This document shows, piece by piece, positions 52,557 to 63,708 of a stretch of DNA of 64,000 bases. Source of the DNA: Alkalilimnicola ehrlichii (GTDB lineage: Bacteria > Pseudomonadota > Gammaproteobacteria > Nitrococcales > AK92); contig NZ_NFZV01000004.1 in assembly GCF_003399765.1 (NCBI RefSeq), forward strand, positions 124,001 to 188,000, read 5' to 3'. The notes under the pieces are model-generated. The model searched no databases and was not told where the DNA came from. It saw only the letters and a list, made by a program, of their open reading frames with translations. Made by a program: the position numbers and the translations under genes. The first letter of the stretch is position 1. Each line of letters begins with the position of its first letter.

Positions 52557-55500
52557 ATGCCCAAGAGAACCGACATCAAGAGCATTTTGATTATTGGCGC
52601 CGGCCCGATCGTGATCGGGCAGGCGGCCGAGTTCGACTATTCTGGCGCTCAGGCTTGCAAAGCCCTGCGCGAAGAAGGCTACCGGGTTATCCTGGTGAAC
52701 TCGAACCCGGCTACCATCATGACCGACCCTGAGACGGCCGATGTTGTATATATCGAGCCGATCAATTGGAAGGCAGTCGCCAAAATCATCGAGAAGGAAC
52801 GCCCGAATGCCGTGCTGCCTACCATGGGTGGGCAGACCGCGTTGAACTGCGCCCTGGACTTAGATCGGCATGGTGTTTTAAAAGAGTTCGACGTCGAGAT
52901 GATCGGCGCCACGCAAGACGCTATCGACAAAGCCGAAGATCGGGAACGCTTCAAACAAGCGATGACCAAAATCGGTTTGGATACGCCTAGCGCGGAAATC
53001 GCCCATTCTATGGAAGAGGCGTTAGAAGCTCAGAAACGTATCGGTTTCCCGACGATCATTCGGCCTTCCTTCACCATGGGCGGCAGCGGTGGCGGGATTG
53101 CCTACAACCGGGAAGAGTTCGTCGAAATCGTCGAGCGTGGCTTGGATCTCTCGCCAACCAACGAACTGTTGCTGGAAGAGTCGGTGCTGGGCTGGAAAGA
53201 GTACGAGATGGAGGTTGTTCGGGATAAGAACGACAACTGCATCATCGTCTGCTCTATCGAGAACCTGGACCCCATGGGAGTGCACACCGGCGACTCCATT
53301 ACCGTCGCGCCGGCGCAGACGCTGACGGATAAAGAATACCAGCTGATGCGGGACGCTTCGCTGGCGGTGCTGCGCGAGATCGGTGTCGAAACCGGTGGCT
53401 CGAACGTTCAATTTGCGATCAATCCCGAGAACGGGCGCATGATCGTGATTGAAATGAACCCCCGTGTTTCCCGTTCGTCGGCGTTGGCGTCCAAAGCAAC
53501 GGGCTTCCCGATTGCCAAGGTCGCTGCGAAGTTGGCGGTCGGCTATACCCTGGACGAGCTCAAGAACGAGATTACCGACGGTGCTACGCCGGCTTCGTTC
53601 GAGCCGACCATCGACTATGTGGTCACCAAGATTCCGCGCTTTACCTTCGAAAAGTTCCCTCAGGCCCAGGCAACGCTCACGACGCAGATGAAGTCGGTTG
53701 GCGAGGTTATGGCCATCGGTCGAACTTTCCAGGAATCGTTCCAAAAGGCATTGCGCGGGCTTGAAAACGGTCTGGATGGCTTAGATGAGCGGATCGACCT
53801 GGCGCGCGATGATCTGAAAGAAGCGTTTCAACAAGAGCTGCGGACGCCTAAGCCGGAGCGCGTCTTGTATGTTGCCGATGCGTTTCGCGCCGGCTTGAGC
53901 GTCGATGCGGTCTATGAGCTTACCGCAATCGACCCATGGTTCCTCGCACAGCTCGAAGAGCTGGTTCAGTACGAGAAAGCCTTGCAGAGTGGCGAGCTAT
54001 CTTTAGAGGATAAAGATGCGCTGTTCGAGCTGAAGCGAAAAGGTTTCTCCGATGCCCGTTTGGCGAAGCTGACCGATCGAACCGAAGCCGAGGTGCGTTC
54101 GCTGCGGCACCGGCTTGGCGTGCGCCCGGTCTATAAGCGGGTTGACTCCTGTGCCGCCGAATTTGCGGCTACCACGGCCTATATGTACTCCACCTACGAG
54201 GAGGAGTGCGAATCCGAGCCGAGTTCGCGGGACAAAATTATTGTCTTAGGCGGTGGGCCTAACCGTATCGGGCAAGGTATCGAGTTCGACTATTGCTGTG
54301 TCCATGCGGCGCTTGCAATGCGCGAGGATGGTTATGAAACCATCATGATCAACTGTAACCCGGAAACAGTCTCGACCGACTACGACACCTCCGATCGCCT
54401 CTACTTTGAGCCTTTGACTCAGGAAGATGTGCTGGAAATCATCGACCTGGAGAAGCCGAAAGGCGTGATCGTGCAATATGGCGGGCAAACGCCGCTGAAG
54501 CTTGCGCGCGATCTCGAAGCGGCGGGTGCGCCTATTGTCGGTACAACGCCGGATTCTATCGATCTGGCCGAGGATCGCGAGCGCTTCCAGGGCTTAATCG
54601 AAAGCCTCGGGCTGCAACAGCCGCCGAACCGAACGGCGCGAGCTGTCGATCAGGCCTTGGAGTTGGCGGCAGAGATTGGCTACCCGCTGGTGGTGCGGCC
54701 GTCTTACGTTTTGGGCGGGCGGGCGATGGAAATCGTCTATCAGGAAGAGGACCTGCTGCGGTATATGCGAGAAGCGGTGCGGGTGTCTAACGAATCGCCT
54801 GTGCTGTTGGATCGCTTCTTGGACGACGCGGTTGAAGTCGATGTCGATGCGATCTGCGACGGTCGCGATGTCCTGATCGGCGGCATTATGGAGCATATCG
54901 AGCAGGCTGGCGTACACTCCGGTGACTCGGCTTGTTCTTTACCGCCGTACACGCTCGCACCGGATATTCAGGATCGGTTGCGTGAGCAGACTCGCCAGCT
55001 AGCGAAAGCGTTGGGTGTGGTCGGCTTGATGAATATCCAATATGCCATTAAGGGACAGCAGGTTTTCCTCCTGGAGGTTAACCCGCGTGCATCGCGTACC
55101 GTACCGTTCGTATCGAAAGCGGTCGGCTTGCCGTTGGCGAAAATCGCGGCCCGCTGCATGGTCGGGCAGAGCCTCGCCGAGCAAGGGGTTAAGGGAGAAG
55201 TCATTCCCAAATACTATTCCGTGAAAGAAGCTGTATTCCCGTTTATCAAGTTCCCCGGCGTCGACCCCATTTTGGGGCCGGAGATGAAGTCTACAGGCGA
55301 AGTTATGGGTATTGGCCGAAGCTTTGCCGAGGCCTATCTCAAAGCTCAGCAAGGAGCGGGCGTAGAGCTACCGCGCACCGGCCGGGTGTTCATTAGTGTT
55401 CGAGACGCCGACAAAGACGCTGTCTTGGAGCTAGCCAAATCGTTGGTTAACCGTGGGTTCAGCATTATAGCTACTCGTGGTACCGCTTCTGCCTTACAGG

Positions 55501-55778
55501 CTGCGGGCGTAGATTGCTCTGTGATCAATAAGGTCACCGAAGGGCGACCGCATATCGTCGATGCGATTAAGAACGACGAGATCGATATGATTATCAATAC
55601 GACGGAAGGCAAACAGGCGATTTCCGATTCGTTCTCGATCCGCCGTGAGGCTTTGCACCATAAGGTAAGCTATACCACAACCATAGCCGCCGCTAGAGCG
55701 ACTTGCCTGGCGCTTGATTTCTTAGAGGCTAACGAGGTGAGCCGGCTGCAGGACTTGCATAAAGAGGTGATTGCATGA
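52557..55778 (+). CDS. carB: Carbamoyl-phosphate synthase large subunit
   Basis: Synthetase subunit with two homologous ATP-grasp halves; 1073 residues from the family-typical start [21 protein letters not shown] (a TTG five codons upstream is possible). The first half contains [13 protein letters not shown] and [18 protein letters not shown], the second [35 protein letters not shown] and [13 protein letters not shown]. The C-terminal MGS-like allosteric domain, with [12 protein letters not shown], binds regulators such as UMP and ornithine. greA overlaps its stop by four bases. Confidence 0.97.
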   Translation: MPKRTDIKSILIIGAGPIVIGQAAEFDYSGAQACKALREEGYRVILVNSNPATIMTDPETADVVYIEPINWKAVAKIIEKERPNAVLPTMGGQTALNCALDLDRHGVLKEFDVEMIGATQDAIDKAEDRERFKQAMTKIGLDTPSAEIAHSMEEALEAQKRIGFPTIIRPSFTMGGSGGGIAYNREEFVEIVERGLDLSPTNELLLEESVLGWKEYEMEVVRDKNDNCIIVCSIENLDPMGVHTGDSITVAPAQTLTDKEYQLMRDASLAVLREIGVETGGSNVQFAINPENGRMIVIEMNPRVSRSSALASKATGFPIAKVAAKLAVGYTLDELKNEITDGATPASFEPTIDYVVTKIPRFTFEKFPQAQATLTTQMKSVGEVMAIGRTFQESFQKALRGLENGLDGLDERIDLARDDLKEAFQQELRTPKPERVLYVADAFRAGLSVDAVYELTAIDPWFLAQLEELVQYEKALQSGELSLEDKDALFELKRKGFSDARLAKLTDRTEAEVRSLRHRLGVRPVYKRVDSCAAEFAATTAYMYSTYEEECESEPSSRDKIIVLGGGPNRIGQGIEFDYCCVHAALAMREDGYETIMINCNPETVSTDYDTSDRLYFEPLTQEDVLEIIDLEKPKGVIVQYGGQTPLKLARDLEAAGAPIVGTTPDSIDLAEDRERFQGLIESLGLQQPPNRTARAVDQALELAAEIGYPLVVRPSYVLGGRAMEIVYQEEDLLRYMREAVRVSNESPVLLDRFLDDAVEVDVDAICDGRDVLIGGIMEHIEQAGVHSGDSACSLPPYTLAPDIQDRLREQTRQLAKALGVVGLMNIQYAIKGQQVFLLEVNPRASRTVPFVSKAVGLPLAKIAARCMVGQSLAEQGVKGEVIPKYYSVKEAVFPFIKFPGVDPILGPEMKSTGEVMGIGRSFAEAYLKAQQGAGVELPRTGRVFISVRDADKDAVLELAKSLVNRGFSIIATRGTASALQAAGVDCSVINKVTEGRPHIVDAIKNDEIDMIINTTEGKQAISDSFSIRREALHHKVSYTTTIAAARATCLALDFLEANEVSRLQDLHKEVIA

Positions 55779-56251
55779 GTAAGGTACCGCTGACCGTTAA
55801 AGGTGCAGAGAAACTCAAGGAAGAATTAGCTCGCTTGAAGACGGTGGAGCGGCCTCGGGTCATCGAGGCGATCGCGGAAGCCCGCGCGCACGGCGACCTT
55901 AAGGAAAATGCCGAATATCATGCCGCCCGCGAGCAACAGAGCTTTATCGAAGGGCGCATTGCTGAGATCGAAGGAAAGCTCTCCAATGCCCAGATTATCG
56001 ACCCGACGACGTTGTCCACGGAGGGCAAAGTCGTATTCGGTGCGACGGTCGACTTGATCGACGAGGAGACGGGCAAAGAGGTGACCTACCAGATTGTCGG
56101 CGACGACGAGGCGGATATTAAGCAGGGCTTGATCTCCGTAAGCTCCCCGATTGCTCGCGCTTTAATTGGGAAGGAAGAGGGCGATATCGCACAAGTGCAG
56201 GCCCCTGGCGGGATCCGCGAGTACGAAATCGTCGGAGTCCGCTATCGGTAG
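55775..56251 (+). CDS. greA: Transcription elongation factor GreA
   Basis: Binds the RNA polymerase secondary channel and rescues backtracked complexes by stimulating transcript cleavage. The 158-residue protein has the N-terminal coiled-coil with its acidic tip ([20 protein letters not shown]) and the C-terminal globular domain ([42 protein letters not shown]). The ATG overlaps the carB stop, which is a common gammaproteobacterial arrangement. Confidence 0.97.
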   Translation: MSKVPLTVKGAEKLKEELARLKTVERPRVIEAIAEARAHGDLKENAEYHAAREQQSFIEGRIAEIEGKLSNAQIIDPTTLSTEGKVVFGATVDLIDEETGKEVTYQIVGDDEADIKQGLISVSSPIARALIGKEEGDIAQVQAPGGIREYEIVGVRYR

Positions 56252-56254
56252 GCT

Positions 56255-56698
56255 GTGAGCATGCTCGATAAGTCGACCGCTGTCGGTGAGCGCATCCTGC
56301 TGACTCTGTGGGTCGGTGCGCTGTGGTGCGTCGGCTATGTGGTCGCGCCTGTGCTGTTTGCCAATCTCGAAACGGCGCAGGCGGGGGCGCTTGCAGGCGA
56401 GATGTTCACCGCAGTGGCTTATCTTAGCCTGTTTTGCGGTGCCGTTCTTCTGCTGCTTCAGTTGTTGCGTGAGCCGCGCCTTGGTAATTGGCGAGCATGG
56501 GTTGTTGCCGCAATGTTGGTCGGTATCGCGGCGGGAGAGTTCGGCATACGGCAGCTAATGGCCGAGGAGAGCGGCGAGGCGTTTATGCGCTTGCACGGCA
56601 TTGCACAGTTGATTTATCTGGCTGTGAGCATGCTTGGCCTGGCGTTGGTAGCCTTTGGGTCGCGCCCCGCTAGCGGATGGGGGCGAGCGGCGACTTAA
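56255..56698 (+). CDS. DUF4149 family membrane protein
   Basis: A 147-residue protein with four predicted membrane segments at about residues 14-34, 48-67, 79-97 and 113-135. The block LLTLWVGALWCVGYVVAPVLFANL is the family hallmark of DUF4149. It starts at GTG three bases behind the greA stop (an ATG two codons later is also possible) and is probably the last gene of the carAB-greA operon. Function is unknown. It ends convergent to yhbY. Confidence 0.87.
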   Translation: MSMLDKSTAVGERILLTLWVGALWCVGYVVAPVLFANLETAQAGALAGEMFTAVAYLSLFCGAVLLLLQLLREPRLGNWRAWVVAAMLVGIAAGEFGIRQLMAEESGEAFMRLHGIAQLIYLAVSMLGLALVAFGSRPASGWGRAAT

Positions 56699-56733
56699 GG
56701 TGCCGCCCGCCCTGTCTGTGTGCGGCGGTCCCG

Positions 56734-57036
56734 TTACGGCAAAGCGATTTGTTTGCCTTTCCGTTCGGGATTGGGTCGGTACAGTAGGACAATTTGGCCG
56801 ATTGCCTGTACGATAACGGCTTGAGTAGTTTGGCAGATTCGTTCGCTGAACTGCTTGCGTTGCTCCCGGTCGTCGGCGACCAGCTTTACTTTGATCAATT
56901 CGTGATGTTCGAGTGCCGCCTCGATTTCGTTCATGACGGCTTCACTTAGCCCGGCATTGCCGGTGCGAACCACCGGTTTCAGTTGATGCCCAAGGCGGCG
57001 CAAATGGCGTTTCTGTTGCTCGGTGAGTTTCAGCAT
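56734..57036 (-). CDS. yhbY: Ribosome-assembly RNA-binding protein YhbY
   Basis: A 100-residue CRM-domain protein that associates with the large ribosomal subunit precursor. It has the family start MLKLTEQQKRHLRRLGHQLKPVVRTGNAGLSEAVMNEIEAALEHHELIKVK, including the GxxG-type loop, and the end VLYRPNP-like segment LLYRPNPERKG. The internal ATG, 16 codons inside the longest frame, is taken from the family start. It is divergent from the rlmE-ftsH side, its usual partner in gammaproteobacteria. Confidence 0.94.
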   Translation of the reverse strand: MLKLTEQQKRHLRRLGHQLKPVVRTGNAGLSEAVMNEIEAALEHHELIKVKLVADDREQRKQFSERICQTTQAVIVQAIGQIVLLYRPNPERKGKQIALP

Positions 57037-57050
57037 TTTGGCCCTGGAAA

Positions 57051-57338
57051 ATGAGCGATATGTCAAAGCGGCGCAGTGTAGCACGCGCCATTACCTTAAA
57101 AATAGCGCCAAGTCCTTTGAACCCCGTTAAACTGGAGTTCGGTTTTTGGCTTGTCGTCTGTATCGGCGCCTTCCTGTTACTGGCGGGTTTAGATACCTCG
57201 CGTAGCCTGGATACGGCGATTTTAGCTGTCGTAGCGAGCGTTGGCACCCTACGAATTGTCTGGCGGGCCCATCGGGTCATGCGTGTTGAGCGCGAACGCG
57301 CCGAGCATGGCGAGGAGTCGTCCCATGGCCCGAAGTAA
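57051..57338 (+). CDS. Possible small membrane protein between yhbY and rlmE
   Basis: A 95-residue frame with two hydrophobic stretches, [20 protein letters not shown] near residues 28-47 and [17 protein letters not shown] near 55-71, flanked by basic residues. It begins 14 bases from the divergent yhbY start and overlaps the rlmE start by 14 bases. No strong ribosome-binding site is visible, and starts at the first or fourth codon are possible. The composition is protein-like, so a real inner-membrane protein is plausible, but the region must also contain the divergent promoters. Confidence 0.45.
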   Translation: MSDMSKRRSVARAITLKIAPSPLNPVKLEFGFWLVVCIGAFLLLAGLDTSRSLDTAILAVVASVGTLRIVWRAHRVMRVERERAEHGEESSHGPK

Positions 57339-57945
57339 GAGCAGTCATCGCTGGCTGCGTGAACATTTTGACGATATTTACGTCAAAAAGGCGCAGGAGG
57401 CTGGCTACCGCTCTCGGGCTGTGTTTAAGTTAGAGGAAATTCAGGCGCGCGACCGGCTTATCCGACCGGGCATGAATGTTGTCGATTTGGGAGCGGCGCC
57501 GGGTGGTTGGTCGCAACTCGCGCAACAGATGGTCGGTAAAAAAGGCCGTGTTGTCGCGCTGGATATACTGCCGATGGAGCCGTTGTCGGGAGTCGTTTGC
57601 TTGCAAGCCGACTTCACCGAAGAGGCGGCGTTGACCGCTTTAAACGAAGCGCTGGCGGGGGCAGAGGTCGATCTTGTGCTGTCGGATATGGCGCCCAATA
57701 TCACTGGGCAGGCCGCTATCGATCAACCCCGGGCTATGTATCTCGCGGAACTTGCGCTGGACTTTGCATGTCAAGTGTTAAAGCCAGGTGGAGATTTCCT
57801 GGTAAAAGTTTTTCAGGGCGAGGGCTTCGACGCCTACCTGCGGACCCTCCGGCGGGAGTTTCAGCAAGTCGTCTCCCGTAAGCCGAAGGCTTCTCGGCCT
57901 CGTAGCCGCGAGGTTTACCTATTGGCCCGTCGGCGGAAGCTGTAG
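57325..57945 (+). CDS. rlmE: 23S rRNA (uridine-2'-O)-methyltransferase RlmE
   Basis: Methylates U2552 in the ribosomal A loop (also known as FtsJ/RrmJ). The 206-residue protein has the start [33 protein letters not shown], the SAM motif [26 protein letters not shown], and [17 protein letters not shown], which supply the Lys-Asp-Lys-Glu catalytic tetrad. GAGGAG lies before the ATG. ftsH follows after 72 bases in the classic rlmE-ftsH order. Confidence 0.96.
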   Translation: MARSKSSHRWLREHFDDIYVKKAQEAGYRSRAVFKLEEIQARDRLIRPGMNVVDLGAAPGGWSQLAQQMVGKKGRVVALDILPMEPLSGVVCLQADFTEEAALTALNEALAGAEVDLVLSDMAPNITGQAAIDQPRAMYLAELALDFACQVLKPGGDFLVKVFQGEGFDAYLRTLRREFQQVVSRKPKASRPRSREVYLLARRRKL

Positions 57946-58017
57946 TACTGTTTTGGTAGAACCGTTCACCTTCGTTATGCCGCAGGGCGCGAAGACAACT
58001 GATCGAGGTGTCCATCC

Positions 58018-59946
58018 TTGAACGACATGGCCAAGAATCTGATCCTGTGGGTCATCATCGCCATCGTTCTCATGTCCGTGTTCAGCAACTTCCAGGATCG
58101 GACTGTAGCTGCCGGAGATGTGGCTTACTCTGATTTTCTGCATGAAGTGCAGCAGGGGCAGGTGCGCGATGTAACCATGCAGGGTCAAGTAATCACTGGG
58201 ACCACCGCCGGTGGCGAACGCTTCCGTACGTTTAGCCCGGAGACCGACAATCAAGCGTTGATCGGAACCCTGCTCGATAACAATGTGCGGATTGAGGCCG
58301 AGGAGCCGCCGGGGCGGAGCTTATTCCTGCATATTCTTATTTCCTGGACGCCGTTCCTCCTGTTGATCGCGGTATGGATATTCTTCATGCGGCAGATGCA
58401 GGGCGGCGGTGGCCGCGGCGCAATGTCCTTCGGTAAGAGCCGCGCCCGCATGATGTCCGATGATCAGGTGCGGGTGACCTTTGCCGATGTGGCAGGCGTC
58501 GAGGAAGCCAAGGAGGATGTGGTCGAGCTGGTAGAGTTCCTGCGCGATCCATCTAAGTTCCAACGGCTTGGCGGTAAAATTCCCCGCGGTGTGTTGATGG
58601 TCGGGTCGCCGGGTACCGGTAAAACGCTACTCGCTAAGGCTATTGCCGGCGAAGCGAAAGTGCCCTTCTTCAGCATTTCCGGTTCGGACTTCGTTGAAAT
58701 GTTTGTCGGTGTCGGTGCGTCGCGAGTGCGCGATATGTTCCAGCAGGCCAAAAAACACGCGCCATGCATTATTTTTATTGACGAGATCGACGCGGTCGGA
58801 CGTCAGCGCGGCGCCGGTTTGGGCGGTGGCCATGACGAGCGCGAGCAGACGCTCAACCAGCTGCTGGTCGAGATGGACGGCTTCGAAGGTAGCGAAGGCG
58901 TTATCGTTATTGCCGCGACTAACCGTCCGGATGTCTTGGACCCGGCGCTGTTGCGGCCTGGACGCTTCGACCGTCAGGTCGTTGTCCCCTTGCCCGATGT
59001 GCGTGGCCGGGAGCAGATTTTGAAAGTGCACATGCGCAAAGTTCCGCTGGCCGATCATGTCGACGCGCGGGTCATTGCTCGCGGTTGCCCAGGCTTCTCC
59101 GGTGCCGACCTCGCCAACTTGGTGAACGAGGCTGCGTTGTTCGCGGCTAGAGCCAACAAGCGCTTGGTCGATCAAGACGATTTCGAACGCGCGAAAGACA
59201 AAATCATGATGGGGGCGGAACGCCGCTCCATGGTCATGAGCGAGGACGAGAAAAAGCTGACGGCCTATCACGAGGCTGGGCATGCTATTGTCGGTTTATG
59301 CTCGCCTGACCATGACCCGGTGCATAAAGTCACGATTATTCCGCGTGGCCGAGCCTTGGGTGTCACGATGTTTCTACCTGAGGAAGATCGTTACAGCTAC
59401 ACCAAGCAACGGCTGAACAGCTCAATCGCCAGCCTCTTCGGTGGTCGCTTGGCTGAAGAAATGATCTTCGGCTCGGAGCGGGTAACCACGGGTGCGTCTA
59501 ACGATATCCAGCGGGCTACCGAAATTGCGCGCAACATGGCCACCAAGTGGGGTTTATCTGAGCGGCTTGGGCCTCTAGCTTACGGTGAGGACGAAGGAGA
59601 AGTGTTCCTCGGCCACTCGGTCACTCAGCACAAGCAGGTTTCGGATGAAACCGCGCATCTGATCGATCAAGAGGTGCGGGCTATCATCGATACCAATTAC
59701 AACCGTGCAAAAGAGATACTCACCGAGCACATGGATAAACTGCATGCGATGGCGGACGCTCTGATCAAGTACGAAACCATCGATCATGAGCAAATCGACG
59801 ACATCATGGCCGGTAAGCCGCCGCGGCCGCCCCGCGATTGGACGGGGCCAAACTCGCCGCAGGGTCAAGGCCCAGTCGGTAACGTAGAGTCCGACAAGGG
59901 TGGCCAAGCCGGCGGAAAAATCGGCGATCCTGCCAGCGACCATTAA
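58018..59946 (+). CDS. ftsH: ATP-dependent zinc metalloprotease FtsH
   Basis: Membrane-anchored hexameric AAA+ protease that degrades misplaced membrane proteins, sigma-32 and LpxC. The 642-residue protein has two membrane segments (about residues 4-24 and 105-125), Walker A GSPGTGKT from residue 196, Walker [10 protein letters not shown], the second region of homology in [18 protein letters not shown], and the zinc motif HEAGH at 418-422. A TTG start is chosen because GAGGTG is correctly spaced from it; an ATG three codons later is the alternative. folP follows 10 bases after the stop. Confidence 0.97.
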   Translation: MNDMAKNLILWVIIAIVLMSVFSNFQDRTVAAGDVAYSDFLHEVQQGQVRDVTMQGQVITGTTAGGERFRTFSPETDNQALIGTLLDNNVRIEAEEPPGRSLFLHILISWTPFLLLIAVWIFFMRQMQGGGGRGAMSFGKSRARMMSDDQVRVTFADVAGVEEAKEDVVELVEFLRDPSKFQRLGGKIPRGVLMVGSPGTGKTLLAKAIAGEAKVPFFSISGSDFVEMFVGVGASRVRDMFQQAKKHAPCIIFIDEIDAVGRQRGAGLGGGHDEREQTLNQLLVEMDGFEGSEGVIVIAATNRPDVLDPALLRPGRFDRQVVVPLPDVRGREQILKVHMRKVPLADHVDARVIARGCPGFSGADLANLVNEAALFAARANKRLVDQDDFERAKDKIMMGAERRSMVMSEDEKKLTAYHEAGHAIVGLCSPDHDPVHKVTIIPRGRALGVTMFLPEEDRYSYTKQRLNSSIASLFGGRLAEEMIFGSERVTTGASNDIQRATEIARNMATKWGLSERLGPLAYGEDEGEVFLGHSVTQHKQVSDETAHLIDQEVRAIIDTNYNRAKEILTEHMDKLHAMADALIKYETIDHEQIDDIMAGKPPRPPRDWTGPNSPQGQGPVGNVESDKGGQAGGKIGDPASDH

Positions 59947-59956
59947 GCTCGCTGGC

Positions 59957-60823
59957 ATGGAATGCGCTATTCCAGAGGCCGCAGCGGGGCCTGTGCTCCG
60001 TTGCGGCGACGGTAAGCGGCTTGATCTCTCGGCACCGCGTGTCATGGGTATTTTGAATGTCACCCCCGACTCCTTCTCGGACGGGGGTGACTTCTTTAAT
60101 CCCGAGGCAGCGCTTGCCCAGGCCTATGCGTTGGTAGAGGCGGGGGCTGCCATCATCGATATCGGTGGGGAGTCGACTCGTCCAGGAGCGCCGCCGGTAT
60201 CTGTAGAAGAAGAATTGCGCCGTGTCGTACCGGTAGTGGAGGCCTTGGCTCCTGCTTTGCCGGTTCCCATCTCTGTAGATACCAGTAAGCCTGAAGTTAT
60301 GCAGGCGGCGATCGCCGCTGGTGCGGGTATGGTCAACGATGTCATGGCCTTGCGCGCGCCTGGCGCGCTGGAGACAGTTGCGGGGCTGGGTGTGCCGGTA
60401 TGCTTGATGCACATGATCGGGACTCCAAGGACGATGCAGCAAGCGCCTCGCTACGGCGACGTCGTAACCGAGGTTCGCCGGTTTTTACTAGATCGGGTCG
60501 ATGCTTGTTTAGCGGCGGGGATTGCTCGCGAGCAAATCGTTTTGGACCCGGGTTTCGGTTTTGGTAAGACTGTCGAGCACAATTGCCGCCTGCTACGTGA
60601 GCTAAACCGGATTATCGATACAGGCTTGCCGGTATTGGTAGGTATGTCGCGGAAGTCGATTTTTGGACGGCTTCTCAATCAGCCGGTTGATCGGCGGTTA
60701 CCTGGAAGTCTGGCCGCCGCTGTAATAGCCGCGTGGCAGGGTGCTCGAATCATTAGAGCGCACGACGTACAAGCAACGGTAGAGGCCATTACTGTGACGG
60801 ATGCCTTCGCTACTTTAGGGTAG
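59957..60823 (+). CDS. folP: Dihydropteroate synthase
   Basis: Joins p-aminobenzoate to the pterin in folate synthesis; the target of sulfonamides. The 288-residue TIM-barrel protein carries both signatures: VMGILNVTPDSFSDGGDF and IIDIGGESTRPGA, then DPGFGFGKTVEHN and VGMSRKSIFG. I placed the start at an ATG just after the ftsH stop; a start 19 codons upstream would overlap ftsH and adds no conserved sequence. It is in the ftsH-folP-glmM operon order that is standard in the group. Confidence 0.95.
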   Translation: MECAIPEAAAGPVLRCGDGKRLDLSAPRVMGILNVTPDSFSDGGDFFNPEAALAQAYALVEAGAAIIDIGGESTRPGAPPVSVEEELRRVVPVVEALAPALPVPISVDTSKPEVMQAAIAAGAGMVNDVMALRAPGALETVAGLGVPVCLMHMIGTPRTMQQAPRYGDVVTEVRRFLLDRVDACLAAGIAREQIVLDPGFGFGKTVEHNCRLLRELNRIIDTGLPVLVGMSRKSIFGRLLNQPVDRRLPGSLAAAVIAAWQGARIIRAHDVQATVEAITVTDAFATLG

Positions 60824-60957
60824 TTTTATTAGTTTCTATCGTCTTGTTGCGGTTGTGTCGCATACATAACAATAAACAAAGGCGATTTGTCGTACGCGAC
60901 AATGCCTTTCTCGACTTAGCAGCCTGCTGGCCATTCACCAAGACATTGGGATAAGTG

Positions 60958-62316
60958 ATGGAAAAGCGCTTGTTCGGTACTGATGGTATTCGCGGAAAAG
61001 TTGGGGAGTACCCGATTACCGCCGATTGTATACTTAAATTGGGTTGGGCTGCGGGCCGCGTTTTTGCGGGGCAGGGCGGTCACAAGGTTTTGATCGGTAA
61101 GGATACGCGGGTATCCGGTTATATGTTCGAATCGGCCCTTGAAGCGGGGCTGTCCGCCGCCGGTGTCGATATTGTACTGCTTGGCCCGATGCCGACGCCG
61201 GCTATCGCCTATTTGACCCGGACGCTTCACGCCTGCGCGGGTATTGTCATTAGCGCTTCCCACAATCCGCACTACGATAACGGGATTAAGTTTTTCTCCG
61301 GCCAAGGCGAAAAGCTCGACGACGAAACGGAGCTCGCCATAGAGCGTGAGCTTGATAAGCCATTGCAGACCGTGGAGTCCGCGGAGCTTGGTCGCGTTTC
61401 CCGGCTTGTCGATGCGCCTGGCCGTTATATCGAGTTCTGTAAACGGGCCGTCGACCTCAGCGTCGAGCTGAATGGGCTAAAGATTGTTGTCGACTGCGCT
61501 AACGGTGCAGCCTATCAGGTGGCGCCGGCGGTATTCGATGAGTTGGGTGCAGATGTCGTGCGCACTGGGGCCGAGCCCGACGGTGTTAACATCAATGTGG
61601 ACTGCGGTTCGATGCATACGGCGAATCTGCAACAGCGTGTACGGGAGACTAATGCACACGTCGGAATTGCCCTGGATGGCGACGGCGATCGCGTGCTGAT
61701 GGTCGATGAGCGCGGCGAAGTGCTGGACGGCGACGAAATTCTCTATATTATCGCCCGTAGTCGCCATGAGCGCGGTTTGCTGGCAGGGCCGGTGGTTGGC
61801 ACTTTGATGAGCAATCTGGGCTTAGAGCAAGCGTTAGCCGGGATGGGCGTCGGGTTTAAGCGTGCGAAAGTCGGCGATCGGTACGTCATGGAAATGCTGC
61901 GCGATAGTGGGGGGCTCATTGGTGGTGAGTCCTCCGGGCACATTATCTGCCTTGATCGCACGACCACGGGCGATGGCGTTGTTTCCGCATTGCAGGTTTT
62001 AGAAGTGATGGCCGAGACGGGGCGCCCGTTGCACGAGTTGAAGCAAGGCATGACGAAGTTACCGCAGCATATGGTCAATGTGCCGATAGCGCGCGGCTCC
62101 GATGTGCACGCCTCGCCCATGATTCAGGAAGCGGTTGCGGATGTGGAGACCACTTTGGGTGACGCCGGCCGAGTTCTTTTACGCCCGTCCGGGACCGAGC
62201 CGGTTGTGCGTGTCATGGTGGAAGGTGCGGATAGCGAGCAGGTCGTTGCGCTCGCCGAACAGTTGGCGGATGCGGTAACGAAAGCATCCTCCTCTCAAGC
62301 CGTCGAGGTGAATTGA
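60958..62316 (+). CDS. glmM: Phosphoglucosamine mutase
   Basis: Converts glucosamine-6-phosphate to glucosamine-1-phosphate for UDP-GlcNAc and cell-wall synthesis. The 452-residue protein opens [21 protein letters not shown] and has the active-site phosphoserine in ISASHNPH (Ser101, equivalent to Ser102 in E. coli), the metal loop in [15 protein letters not shown], and the sugar-binding [12 protein letters not shown] and phosphate-binding [18 protein letters not shown] directly ahead of the ATG is an alternative start. It lies between folP and tpiA as expected. Confidence 0.97.
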   Translation: MEKRLFGTDGIRGKVGEYPITADCILKLGWAAGRVFAGQGGHKVLIGKDTRVSGYMFESALEAGLSAAGVDIVLLGPMPTPAIAYLTRTLHACAGIVISASHNPHYDNGIKFFSGQGEKLDDETELAIERELDKPLQTVESAELGRVSRLVDAPGRYIEFCKRAVDLSVELNGLKIVVDCANGAAYQVAPAVFDELGADVVRTGAEPDGVNINVDCGSMHTANLQQRVRETNAHVGIALDGDGDRVLMVDERGEVLDGDEILYIIARSRHERGLLAGPVVGTLMSNLGLEQALAGMGVGFKRAKVGDRYVMEMLRDSGGLIGGESSGHIICLDRTTTGDGVVSALQVLEVMAETGRPLHELKQGMTKLPQHMVNVPIARGSDVHASPMIQEAVADVETTLGDAGRVLLRPSGTEPVVRVMVEGADSEQVVALAEQLADAVTKASSSQAVEVN

Positions 62317-62374
62317 TTTATGTCACTAGCGACGTTAAGCTTCCCGCCGGATTTTTGAGACCTGGTTTGTAGTT

Positions 62375-63142
62375 ATGCGTCAACCTCTGGTCGCTGGAAA
62401 TTGGAAAATGAACGGCTCCCGGGCGTTTGCCGGGGAGTTGGTTACCGCGCTGCGCGAAGGCGTTAGCGCGCTCGACCGTGTCGAAGCGGTGCTATGCCCG
62501 AGTTTTGTACTATTGCCGCTTGTCGCCGAGCTTGTCGGCGGGTCGACGTTGCAGGTCGGTTCGCAGACACTCAGTGAGCACGATGAAGGGGCTTATACGG
62601 GTGAAGTATCCGGTGCCATGTTGCTGGATTTCGGCTGCCGATATGCCATAGTTGGTCATTCCGAGCGGCGCGAGTACTACGCGGAAACAGACCGTCAGAT
62701 CGCCGCCAAGTTTGCTGCCGCCCAGCGACATGGGTTAACCCCCATCTTATGCGTAGGCGAGACCTTGCAGCAACGGGAGCGGGAAGAGACCGAGTCGGTT
62801 ATCCGAGAGCAGCTTGAGGTCGTGCTTGCGCACGTTGGGGTTGCCGCCTTTCAGAAGGCGGTCGTTGCGTACGAACCGGTCTGGGCCATTGGCACCGGTA
62901 AGACTGCGACGCCCGAGCAGGCGCAAGCGGTACACGCTTTTATCCGCCATGTTGTGGCAGAGCGTGATTCCGAGGTGGCCGAGCAATTGCGGATTCTGTA
63001 CGGCGGCAGCATGAAAGCCGCTAATGCAGCCGGGCTTTTGGCCAAGGCGGATATCGATGGCGGTTTGATTGGTGGTGCTTCGCTTAAAGCAGAAGAGTTT
63101 TTAAGTATTTGCCGGCAGGCGAGTGAAGTGAAAGCTGGTTGA
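62375..63142 (+). CDS. tpiA: Triosephosphate isomerase
   Basis: Interconverts dihydroxyacetone phosphate and glyceraldehyde 3-phosphate. The 255-residue TIM barrel starts RQPLVAGNWKMNGS (the active-site lysine), has YAIVGHSERREYYAETD (the catalytic histidine) and VVAYEPVWAIGTGKTATPEQA (the catalytic glutamate and the flexible loop), and ends LYGGSMKAAN and GGASLKAEEFLSI. It is followed by secG in the conserved order. Confidence 0.97.
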   Translation: MRQPLVAGNWKMNGSRAFAGELVTALREGVSALDRVEAVLCPSFVLLPLVAELVGGSTLQVGSQTLSEHDEGAYTGEVSGAMLLDFGCRYAIVGHSERREYYAETDRQIAAKFAAAQRHGLTPILCVGETLQQREREETESVIREQLEVVLAHVGVAAFQKAVVAYEPVWAIGTGKTATPEQAQAVHAFIRHVVAERDSEVAEQLRILYGGSMKAANAAGLLAKADIDGGLIGGASLKAEEFLSICRQASEVKAG

Positions 63143-63172
63143 CGAAAGGAATGCCGGCGTAGAGAGGAATCG

Positions 63173-63538
63173 ATGTTTAACGCGTTTTTGGTTGTTCATA
63201 TTATTATTGCAGCGGCGTTAGTTGTGTTGGTGTTGCTGCAGCATGGGAAGGGGGCCGACATGGGGGCGGCGTTTGGTAGCGGTGCTTCCGGTACGGTTTT
63301 CGGTTCCGCCGGTTCCGGCTCCTTTCTCGGTCGCGTGACAGCCTATTTAGGCGCGGGCTTTTTCGTTACCAGCATGATCCTGGCGATTCTTGCGGGCGGT
63401 CAGTTGGCGGGGCCCGGTGGCATTGTTGTCGGCGAAGATCCGCAGCGGCAGGACGCGGTTGAAATGCCGGCTGCCCCAGCGATGCCGGAAGAGGATTTGC
63501 CGGCCGATATGCCGGCGCCGCCACCGGAAGAAAATTAA
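63173..63538 (+). CDS. secG: Preprotein translocase subunit SecG
   Basis: Small subunit of the SecYEG channel that assists SecA-driven export. The 121-residue protein has two membrane segments (about residues 3-23 and 53-73), the family turn HGKGADMGAAFGSGASGTVFGSAGSGSFL between them, and a proline/glutamate-rich tail (MPAAPAMPEEDLPADMPAPP). AGAGGAA precedes the ATG. It follows tpiA by 30 bases and is followed by tRNA-Leu. Confidence 0.95.
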   Translation: MFNAFLVVHIIIAAALVVLVLLQHGKGADMGAAFGSGASGTVFGSAGSGSFLGRVTAYLGAGFFVTSMILAILAGGQLAGPGGIVVGEDPQRQDAVEMPAAPAMPEEDLPADMPAPPPEEN

Positions 63539-63548
63539 GTCATAATAT

Positions 63549-63577
63549 TTGCTGCGGGGCTGCAACATTGATAGAAT
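63549..63577 (+). promoter_or_regulatory. Sigma-70 promoter for tRNA-Leu
   Basis: TTGCTG (63549-63554), exactly 17 bases, then TAGAAT (63572-63577), followed by a GC-rich discriminator GTCGCCC, as in stable-RNA promoters under stringent control. It lies 47 bases before the mature tRNA, in the right place for a short leader. Confidence 0.65.
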
Positions 63578-63623
63578 GTCGCCCTGTCGCAAAGAGACAA
63601 AGACCCCTACCATGCTACGACAT

Positions 63624-63708
63624 GCCGATGTGGTGGAACTGGTAGACACGCCGTCTTGAGGGGGCGGTGGCGAAAGCCGTGCCGGTTCGAGTCCGGCCAT
63701 CGGCACCA
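63624..63708 (+). tRNA. tRNA-Leu (anticodon GAG)
   Basis: The acceptor stem GCCGATG pairs with CATCGGC, and the 3' ACCA is encoded. The anticodon stem CCGTC/GGCGG encloses TTGAGGG with anticodon GAG; the class II long variable arm (GGCGAAAGCC) and the T-loop (GGTTCGAGTCC) are present. The secG-tRNA-Leu-nuoA order is the usual gammaproteobacterial one. Confidence 0.97.

Noticed and set aside
53022-53744. Antisense frame of 240 codons inside carB
   Set aside because: Opposite a fully conserved ATP-grasp domain, with composition typical of shadow frames and no ribosome-binding site.
58627-59283. Antisense frame of 218 codons inside ftsH
   Set aside because: Covers the AAA+ and zinc-protease motifs on the other strand, with no independent support.
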